This document shows, one piece after another, positions 55,765-64,000 of a stretch of DNA of 64,000 bases; position 1 is the first letter of the stretch; every line of letters begins with the position of its first letter. The DNA is from Burkholderia sp. NRF60-BP8 (GTDB taxonomy: Bacteria > Pseudomonadota > Gammaproteobacteria > Burkholderiales > Burkholderiaceae). The stretch covers positions 558,001 to 622,000 of the forward strand of contig NZ_CP013373.1 in the NCBI RefSeq assembly GCF_001522585.2. Direction: 5' to 3'. Made by a program: the position numbers and the translations under genes. Below the pieces are notes generated by a model that saw only the letters and a list, made by a program, of their open reading frames with translations, was not told the DNA's origin and did not search any database.

Positions 55765-56433
55765 ATGGCGATTCCCACCGGCGTTGTCCACTACCTCGAA
55801 AGCGGCGATGCGATCACGCACGCCGTCTCCTATGTGCTGCTGGCGATGTCCGTCGCCAGCTGGTGCTTCCTCCTCATGAAAGCCTGGCTGCTGGTCCGCG
55901 CGAAGCGGCAGGGGCCGCGCGCGCTTGCCGCGTTCTGGCGCGCGCCGTCGCTCGACGCGGGGATCGCCGCGCTCGCCGGCGCCGATCGCGAGCGCGTATT
56001 CGTGCCGCTCGCCGAAGCCGCGCGCGACGCGGCCGGCGACCACGACCCCACCGCGCTGGCCGCGCGCGTCGAGCACGGCGAGCGCGTGCTGCGCGCGTTG
56101 CGTCATGCGATGCTGCGCTCGCAGCGGCGCCTCGAATTCGGCCAGGTGCTGCTCGCGTCGATCGGCAGCACCGCGCCGTTCGTCGGGCTGCTCGGCACCG
56201 TGTGGGGCATCTATCACGCGCTCGGCAGCATCGCCGCGAGCGGGCAGGCGCAGATCGAGAACGTCGCGGGGCCGGTCGGCGAGGCGCTGATCATGACCGC
56301 GTTCGGGCTGGTCGTCGCGATTCCCGCGGTGCTCGCGTACAACATCCTCGGCCGGCTCGTCCGGCAGCTCGCCGAGGAACTCGACGGCTTCGCGCGCGAT
56401 CTGCACGTGTTCGTGTGCGCACAGGGCGCCTGA
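55765..56433 (+). CDS. exbB: MotA/TolQ/ExbB-family proton channel protein
   Basis: A 222-residue inner-membrane protein with three hydrophobic helices (about 20-40, 125-150, 163-187). The ExbB/TolQ signature occurs at VLLASIGSTAPFVGLLGTVW (about 128-147) and GEALIMTAFGLVVAIPAVLA (about 172-191) with the conserved Thr in helix 3. Together with ExbD it uses the proton-motive force. Start ATG has GAGGAAAC ahead; the gene is 18 bases after dapB and 24 before exbD. TolQ is an alternative by family; no tonB or tolA lies adjacent. Confidence 0.88.
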   Translation: MAIPTGVVHYLESGDAITHAVSYVLLAMSVASWCFLLMKAWLLVRAKRQGPRALAAFWRAPSLDAGIAALAGADRERVFVPLAEAARDAAGDHDPTALAARVEHGERVLRALRHAMLRSQRRLEFGQVLLASIGSTAPFVGLLGTVWGIYHALGSIAASGQAQIENVAGPVGEALIMTAFGLVVAIPAVLAYNILGRLVRQLAEELDGFARDLHVFVCAQGA

Positions 56434-56457
56434 CGCGCCGGCTCCGGAGGAACGATC

Positions 56458-56898
56458 ATGGCATTCGGCGGACTGGAGCATCACAAGACGTCCGCGCCGA
56501 TGGCGGAGATCAACATGACGCCGCTGATCGACGTGATGCTCGTGCTGCTCGTCATCTTCATCATCACCGCGCCGCTGATGACGCACGCGATCCGGCTCGA
56601 CCTGCCGAAGGTCGCGGCGAGCGTCGCGCGCGACACGCCGCAGTCGGTCACGCTGTCGATCGACGATGCCGGCAAGCTCTACTGGGACGACGCGCCCGTC
56701 GCGCTCGACGCGCTGCCCGCGCGCTTCAAGGCGGCCGCCGCGGGCGCCGCGCCGCCCGAGCTACGGCTGCGCGCGTCGCGCGCGACGCGCTACGACGTGA
56801 TCGCGCAGGTGATGGGCGCCGCGCAAGCCGCGGGCCTCACGCGGATCGGCTTCGTGACCGACGTGCCGCCGGCCGGCGCCGCCGGCGCGAAGCCCTGA
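56458..56898 (+). CDS. exbD: ExbD/TolR-family biopolymer transport protein
   Basis: A 146-residue protein with one N-terminal transmembrane helix carrying the essential Asp: MTPLIDVMLVLLVIFIITAP (about 21-40). The C-terminal periplasmic domain (about 45-140) shows LPKVAASVAR, SVTLSIDDAGKLYWDD and QVMGAAQAAGLTRIGFVTDV. It partners with ExbB in a proton-driven motor; the TonB or TolA-like energy transducer is not in the window. GGAGGAA precedes the ATG. Confidence 0.9.
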   Translation: MAFGGLEHHKTSAPMAEINMTPLIDVMLVLLVIFIITAPLMTHAIRLDLPKVAASVARDTPQSVTLSIDDAGKLYWDDAPVALDALPARFKAAAAGAAPPELRLRASRATRYDVIAQVMGAAQAAGLTRIGFVTDVPPAGAAGAKP

Positions 56899-56910
56899 TC
56901 CGTCGTCGTT

Positions 56911-59674
<2,764 letters not shown>

Positions 59675-59712
59675 CGGCCGCCGGCCGTCGGACGTACCCA
59701 GAAGGAGCGAAG

Positions 59713-60264
59713 GTGATCCGCAGATCGTTTTTGATGCTCGTCGGCAGCACGGTCGTGCTGTCGGCATGCGGCTTCCAGTTGCGCGGCCAGCAGGACTACG
59801 CGTTCAAGCACCTGTTCGTGGCCGGTGCGCCGGCGCCCGTCGAGGCGCGGCTCACGCGCCTCGTCCAGGCCGGCAGCGACACGAAGATCGTCAAGTCGGC
59901 GGACGACGCCGACGCCGTGCTGCGCATGTGGGAGTCGCGTGGCCAGAACACGCTGACGCTCAACAAGTACGGCTCCGCGCAGGAATACGCGCTGTTCTAC
60001 ACGCTGAACTACACGCTGACGAGCAAGGACGGCACCGTGCTGATCCCGCCGAGCGCGATCGCGCTGAACCGCGCGATGACGTACAGCGACCAGTACACGA
60101 ACGCGAAGGCGCAGGAAGCCGACATCCTGTACGGCGACATGCAGAACGACGCGGTCGATCAACTGATGCGGCGTCTCGCGATCGTCCACTCGCTGACGCC
60201 GGCGCCGGAAGACGTGGTGCCGGGCGTGGCGCCGCGCGCGCCGCTGCCGCCGCCGCCGCTCTGA
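59713..60264 (+). CDS. lptE: LPS assembly lipoprotein LptE
   Basis: A 183-residue outer membrane lipoprotein forming the LPS translocon plug with LptD. The start is GTG 59713, preceded by GAAGGAG. Lipobox VVLSACGFQLRG (Cys about 19), the standard LptE start. The rest is beta-rich with Thr/Tyr (ALFYTLNYTLTSKDGTVLIP) and ends in a Pro-rich tail PRAPLPPPPL. Gene order leuS-lptE-holA is conserved in proteobacteria. Confidence 0.92.
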   Translation: MIRRSFLMLVGSTVVLSACGFQLRGQQDYAFKHLFVAGAPAPVEARLTRLVQAGSDTKIVKSADDADAVLRMWESRGQNTLTLNKYGSAQEYALFYTLNYTLTSKDGTVLIPPSAIALNRAMTYSDQYTNAKAQEADILYGDMQNDAVDQLMRRLAIVHSLTPAPEDVVPGVAPRAPLPPPPL

Positions 60265-60282
60265 TCGCGGGCGCACGCAGCG

Positions 60283-61377
60283 ATGCAATTGCGACTTGAT
60301 GCGCTGGAGCCGCACCTCGCGAAGGGGTTGGCCGGGCTCTATACCGTCTACGGCGACGAGCCGCTGCTCGCGCAGGAAGCGTGCGACCGCATTCGTGCGG
60401 CCGCGCGCGCGGCCGGCTTCACCGAGCGTTCGGTGCATACGGTCGAGCGCGGCTTCGACTGGAGCGTGCTGCTCGGCGCGACCCAGGCGATGTCGCTGTT
60501 CGGCGAGCGCCAGTTGATCGAGCTGCGTATTCCGTCGGGCAAGCCCGGCAAGGAAGGCGCCGATGCGCTGAAGACGCTCGCCGCCACGCCCAATCCGGAC
60601 GCGCTGATGCTCGTCACGTTGCCGCGCCTCGACGCGGCCACGCAGAAATCCGCCTGGTTTACCGCGCTCCAGAACGGCGGTGTCGCGCTGAAGATCGATC
60701 CGGTCGACCGCGCGCAGCTGCCGAACTGGATCGGCCAGCGTCTGGCGATGCAGGGCCAGCGCGTCGCGCCGGGCGACGACGGGCGCCGCGCACTGCAGTT
60801 CATCGCGGAGCGCGTCGAGGGCAACCTGCTCGCCGCGCACCAGGAAATCCAGAAACTCGGGCTGCTGTATCCGCAGGGCGCGCTGTCGTTCGAGCAGGTG
60901 CACGACGCGGTGCTGAACGTCGCGCGTTACGACGTGTTCAAGCTGAACGAAGCGATGCTCGCCGGCGACGCCGCGCGGCTCGCGCGGATGATCGACGGGC
61001 TGAAGGGCGAGGGCGAGGCGATCGTGCTCGTGATGTGGGCCGTCGTCGAGGAACTGCGCACGCTGCTGCGGATCAAGCGCGGCACGACGGCCGGCAAGCC
61101 GCTCGCGACGCTGCTGCGCGAGAACCGCGTGTGGGGGCCGCGCGAGCGGTTGATCGCGCCCGCGCTGAACCGCGTGTCGGAAGCGGTGCTCGAAAAGGCG
61201 CTCGCGTTCGCCGCGAAGCTCGACCGGCAGGTCAAGGGGCTCACGGCCGTCGCGCCCGGCCGCCGCACGCAGGACGAACCGCCGCCCGACCCGTGGGACG
61301 GGCTGTTCCAGCTCGCGATGACGGTCGCGGGCGAGCGCGGCGAGCGACCGCCGACCGCGGGTCGCGTGCGACGCTAA
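60283..61377 (+). CDS. holA: DNA polymerase III, delta subunit
   Basis: A 364-residue clamp-loader subunit that opens the beta clamp. N-terminal domain: LAKGLAGLYTVYGDEPLLAQ (about 12-31), FDWSVLLGATQAMSLFGERQ and LIELRIPSGKPGKEG; AAA+-like middle with EGNLLAAHQEIQKLGLLYPQ (about 184-203); C-terminal collar with AMLAGDAARLARMIDGLKGE. No functional Walker motif, as is normal for delta. Position after lptE is conserved. Confidence 0.94.
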   Translation: MQLRLDALEPHLAKGLAGLYTVYGDEPLLAQEACDRIRAAARAAGFTERSVHTVERGFDWSVLLGATQAMSLFGERQLIELRIPSGKPGKEGADALKTLAATPNPDALMLVTLPRLDAATQKSAWFTALQNGGVALKIDPVDRAQLPNWIGQRLAMQGQRVAPGDDGRRALQFIAERVEGNLLAAHQEIQKLGLLYPQGALSFEQVHDAVLNVARYDVFKLNEAMLAGDAARLARMIDGLKGEGEAIVLVMWAVVEELRTLLRIKRGTTAGKPLATLLRENRVWGPRERLIAPALNRVSEAVLEKALAFAAKLDRQVKGLTAVAPGRRTQDEPPPDPWDGLFQLAMTVAGERGERPPTAGRVRR

Positions 61378-61416
61378 GTCCCTTCCGGGCCTTCAGCGCG
61401 CGCTGCGCAACCCGCT

Positions 61417-61422
61417 TACAAT
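61417..61422 (+). promoter_or_regulatory. -10-like element upstream of proA
   Basis: TACAAT, 40 bases past the holA stop and about 170 bases ahead of the proA ATG chosen here. Confidence 0.4.
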
Positions 61423-61490
61423 GCTTCGATGGCAGGCAGCGGCCTGTCGGCCGCCGCCCTGCACGGATGGCTGTCCTGCGGACCGTCGCA

Positions 61491-61535
61491 CCCGGATGGT
61501 CGTCCCCCGGATGGCCGGCCCCCGGATGGCCGGCC
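61491..61535 (+). repeat. Three tandem copies of a 15-bp unit upstream of proA
   Basis: Consensus CCCGGATGGCCGGCC; units 2 (61506-61520) and 3 (61521-61535) are identical and unit 1 differs at two positions. It lies in the putative 5' leader of proA, in a multiple of three relative to the proA frame. Confidence 0.85.
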
Positions 61536-61590
61536 CCTGCTTCCCCACGAATTCATGCCGCTCCGCGCGGCTCGCTTCTCGAGTCACACG

Positions 61591-62862
61591 ATGGATATCG
61601 ATCAGTACATGACCGACCTGGGCCGTCGCGCCCGGCACGCTTCCCGCGCGATGGCGCGCGCCAGCACGGCCGCGAAGAACGCGGCGCTCGACGCCGTGGC
61701 CCGCGCGATCGAACGCGACGCGCAGGCGCTGAAGGATGCGAATGCGCGCGACGTCGCCCGCGCCCGCGAAAAGGGGCTCGATGCGGCGTTCGTCGACCGC
61801 CTGACGCTGTCGGACAAGGCGTTGAAGACGATGGTCGAAGGGCTGCGTCAGGTCGCGTCGCTCGCCGATCCGATCGGCGAGATCGGCAACCTCAAGTTCC
61901 GCCCGAGCGGGATCCAGGTCGGCCAGATGCGCGTGCCGCTTGGCGTGATCGGCATCATCTACGAGTCGCGCCCGAACGTGACGATCGACGCGGCCGCGCT
62001 GTGTCTGAAGTCGGGCAACGCGACGATCCTGCGCGGCGGCTCGGAAGCGCTTGAGTCGAACGCGGCGCTCGCGAAGCTGATCGGCGAAGGGCTCGAGGCG
62101 GCCGGGCTGCCGCAGGACGCGGTGCAGGTCGTCGCGACGGCCGATCGCGCGGCGGTCGGCAAGCTGATCACGATGACCGAATACGTCGACGTGATCGTGC
62201 CGCGCGGCGGCAAGAGCCTGATCGAACGGCTGATCAACGAGGCCCGCGTGCCGATGATCAAGCACCTCGACGGCATCTGCCACGTGTATGTCGACGACCG
62301 TGCCGATCTCGCGAAGGCGCTGACCGTCTGCGACAACGCGAAGACGCACCGCTACGGCACCTGCAACACGATGGAGACGCTGCTCGTGTCGGGCGGCATC
62401 GCCGCGACGCTGCTGCCGCCGCTCGGCAAGCTGTATCGCGACAAGCAGGTCGAACTGCGCGTCGACGCGGCCGCGCGCGCGGTGCTGGCGGACGCGGGCG
62501 TCGGCCCGCTCGTCGACGCGACCGAAGAAGACTGGCACACCGAGTATCTCGCGCCGGTGCTCGCGATCAAGGTCGTCGACGGGCTCGACGCCGCGATCGA
62601 GCACATCAATCACTACGGCTCGCATCACACCGATGCGATCGTCACCGAGGATCACGATCGCGCGATGCGGTTCCTGCGCGAAGTCGATTCGGCGAGCGTG
62701 ATGGTCAACGCGTCGACGCGCTTCGCGGACGGTTTCGAATTCGGCCTCGGCGCGGAAATCGGCATCTCGAACGACAAGCTGCACGCACGCGGCCCCGTCG
62801 GCCTGGAAGGGCTGACGTCGCTGAAATACGTGGTGCTCGGGCACGGCGAAGGCCGTCAGTAA
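61591..62862 (+). CDS. proA: Gamma-glutamyl phosphate reductase
   Basis: A 423-residue enzyme reducing gamma-glutamyl phosphate to glutamate semialdehyde with NADPH in proline synthesis. ATG 61591 ([20 protein letters not shown]) gives the family start; the frame is open for 54 more codons through the 15-bp repeat but those residues look non-natural ([14 protein letters not shown]). Visible: [20 protein letters not shown] (about 115-134), [18 protein letters not shown], catalytic Cys in [15 protein letters not shown] (about 251-265), and a C-terminal [15 protein letters not shown]. Confidence 0.94.
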   Translation: MDIDQYMTDLGRRARHASRAMARASTAAKNAALDAVARAIERDAQALKDANARDVARAREKGLDAAFVDRLTLSDKALKTMVEGLRQVASLADPIGEIGNLKFRPSGIQVGQMRVPLGVIGIIYESRPNVTIDAAALCLKSGNATILRGGSEALESNAALAKLIGEGLEAAGLPQDAVQVVATADRAAVGKLITMTEYVDVIVPRGGKSLIERLINEARVPMIKHLDGICHVYVDDRADLAKALTVCDNAKTHRYGTCNTMETLLVSGGIAATLLPPLGKLYRDKQVELRVDAAARAVLADAGVGPLVDATEEDWHTEYLAPVLAIKVVDGLDAAIEHINHYGSHHTDAIVTEDHDRAMRFLREVDSASVMVNASTRFADGFEFGLGAEIGISNDKLHARGPVGLEGLTSLKYVVLGHGEGRQ

Positions 62863-62885
62863 GTCAACAACGAGGCGCATCACCA

Positions 62886-63308
62886 ATGGCAATGCTCTGG
62901 GTCAAGACGTTCCATATCGTTCTGATCGCCGCGTGGTTCGCGGGGCTCTTCTATCTGCCGCGCATCTACGTGAACCTGGCCATGGAGACCGATCCGGCCG
63001 CGGTGCGGCGTCTGCTCTTGATGGCGCGCAAGCTGTTCCGCTTCATGACGATGATCGCGGTGCCGGCGCTGGCGTGCGGGCTGTGGCTCTGGCTCGCGAT
63101 CGGCATCGGGCAGGGGCAGGGCTGGATCCATGCGAAGGTGACGGTGGTGCTGCTGCTCGTGATCTACCACGCGTATTGCGGGCACCTGCTGCGGGTGTTC
63201 GAGCGCGGCGAGAACCGCCGCACCGACAAGTGGTATCGCGTGTTCAACGAACTGCCGGTGCTCGGCATGCTCGCCGCGGTCGCGCTGGTGGTGATCAAGC
63301 CGTTCTGA
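62886..63308 (+). CDS. hemJ: HemJ/CopD-family membrane protein, probable protoporphyrinogen oxidase
   Basis: A 140-residue inner-membrane protein with four predicted helices. The conserved His lies in helix 1 (WVKTFHIVLIAAWFAG, about 4-19) and the conserved Lys in GWIHAKVTVVLLLVIYHAYC (about 79-98), the two residues required in HemJ, which converts protoporphyrinogen IX to protoporphyrin IX in organisms lacking HemG/HemY. Length fits HemJ. CopD (copper resistance) relatives share the fold, so the label is probable. Starts 23 bases after proA. Confidence 0.85.
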   Translation: MAMLWVKTFHIVLIAAWFAGLFYLPRIYVNLAMETDPAAVRRLLLMARKLFRFMTMIAVPALACGLWLWLAIGIGQGQGWIHAKVTVVLLLVIYHAYCGHLLRVFERGENRRTDKWYRVFNELPVLGMLAAVALVVIKPF

Positions 63309-63347
63309 GCGGCGCGGCCGGCGGTTACGTCGTCGTCGAATCATGCG

Positions 63348-63373
63348 CAACGGCGCCCCTCGGGGCGCCGTTG
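63348..63373 (+). terminator. Hairpin after hemJ
   Basis: CAACGGCGCC 63348-63357 pairs perfectly with GGCGCCGTTG 63364-63373, followed by TTCGTT; a modest terminator between two convergent genes. Confidence 0.6.
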
Positions 63374-63405
63374 TTCGTTGACGGGCGGTTCCGTGCGTCG
63401 CCGGC

Positions 63406-64000
63406 TCAATCCTTCGCGTCGTCGATCCGGCGCCGCGTGATCGCTTCCTTCGCGCGGCCGACGCGCTCCATCAGCGCCGGCCCGCGCGACAGCGCGACAC
63501 CGACCGCGAGAATGTCGCCGATCGCGAGATGCGACATCCGCGACGTCATCGGCGAGAACACGTCCGTTTCCTCGGCAACGTTCGACGCGAGGCTGACCGT
63601 CGCGAGCTTCGCGAGCGGCGAGTGGCTCTGCGTGATCGCGACGACTTTCGCGCCGCACGCGAGCGCGGAGCGCGCGGCGTCGACGATGTCGCGCGTGCGG
63701 CCGGTGTTCGAGATCGCGACGACGACGTCGTGGGGCCCGAGCAGCGCCGACGACATCGAGAACGTGTGCGGATCCGAATACGCGACGCTCGGCACGCCGA
63801 GCCGGAAAAACTTGTGCTGGATGTCCTGCGCGGCAATGCCCGAGCCGCCGGCGCCGTAGAACTCGATGCGCGACGCGTTCGACAGCAGCGCGATCGCGTC
63901 GGCGACGCTGCCTGCGGACAGGCTGTTGCGCACTTCGATCAGCGCGCCGATCGTGCGGTCGAACACCTTGCCGATGATGCCGGGCGCCGGTTCGTCGGGC
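63406..64000 (-). CDS. RpiR-type SIS-domain regulator, possible C-terminal half of a Glk fusion (partial)
   Basis: The frame runs off the window at 64000, leaving the C-terminal 197 residues. It contains a SIS sugar-phosphate-binding domain: EFYGAGGSGIAAQDIQHKFF, ALLGPHDVVVAISNTGRTRD (phosphosugar loop), ACGAKVVAITQSHSPLAKLA. This is the effector half of RpiR/HexR regulators. In Burkholderia glucokinase and an RpiR regulator are known to be fused in one protein; if so, this is the end of that fusion, which the window cannot show. No truncation or frameshift inside the visible part. Confidence 0.85.
   Translation of the reverse strand, partial: PDEPAPGIIGKVFDRTIGALIEVRNSLSAGSVADAIALLSNASRIEFYGAGGSGIAAQDIQHKFFRLGVPSVAYSDPHTFSMSSALLGPHDVVVAISNTGRTRDIVDAARSALACGAKVVAITQSHSPLAKLATVSLASNVAEETDVFSPMTSRMSHLAIGDILAVGVALSRGPALMERVGRAKEAITRRRIDDAKD

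Overview
The window is a GC-rich stretch of betaproteobacterial chromosome, most likely Burkholderia (probably the cepacia complex). The assignment rests on recognised proteins and gene order (aroQ-accB-accC-prmA followed by a zinc-ribbon/DUF3426 gene and tpx, fur divergent from bamE/omlA, dapB-exbB-exbD-leuS-lptE-holA-proA, a MaeB-type malic enzyme, a lysine/alanine-rich histone-like protein) and on strong GC3 codon bias. It looks like core main-chromosome backbone with a few catabolic inserts. I see no rRNA, tRNA, insertion sequence, prophage or CRISPR array.

Layout. 1-10.4 kb: the end of nrdB, a hairpin-rich gap, a histone H1-like gene, then a long minus-strand block (nucleotidyltransferase-like protein, TlpA-like thioredoxin, aroQ, accB, accC, prmA, DUF3426 protein, tpx, PfkB kinase, SlyB-like lipoprotein) joining fatty-acid and shikimate synthesis with redox defence. 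10.7-16.4 kb: plus-strand mpl, a YqiA-like esterase, an RNB ribonuclease, aroE and mtgA (wall recycling, RNA turnover, aromatic synthesis). 16.8-18.9 kb: a lipoprotein S10 peptidase and an EF-hand protein. 19.1-28.4 kb: a sugar operon with IclR regulator, KDGal kinase, KDPGal aldolase, two SDR dehydrogenases, an AraFGH-type ABC importer and aldose 1-epimerase, which reads as oxidative use of galactose and/or arabinose. 28.4-35.1 kb: pyrF, a PchP-like phosphatase, pncC-pgpA-thiL on minus, and maeB.

35.1-40.6 kb: a candidate minus-strand small RNA, a secreted barnase-like RNase with its barstar, two exported proteins of unknown function, rsmE, a VOC protein and speE. 40.8-44.0 kb: tkt and gap. 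44.0-46.9 kb: a LysR regulator divergent from an idnO-idnD pair (sugar-acid or polyol oxidation). 47.0-53.4 kb: an MFS exporter and LysR regulator, then a GntR/FCD regulator divergent from a DctA-like symporter, allantoicase and ureidoglycolate lyase (ureide use). 53.5-64 kb: fur, bamE, dapB, exbBD, leuS, lptE, holA, proA, a HemJ/CopD-like membrane protein, and the end of an RpiR-type regulator that may be the C-terminal half of a Glk fusion.

The best candidates for something new are: (i) a structured, terminator-ended RNA on the minus strand between maeB and the barnase gene; (ii) a ureide locus whose DctA-like symporter has changed substrate-site residues and whose GntR regulator has three matching TGGT-N3-ACCA operators, one of them in front of a separate LysR gene; (iii) a hairpin-rich interval between nrdB and the histone-like gene. 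All coordinates include stop codons.
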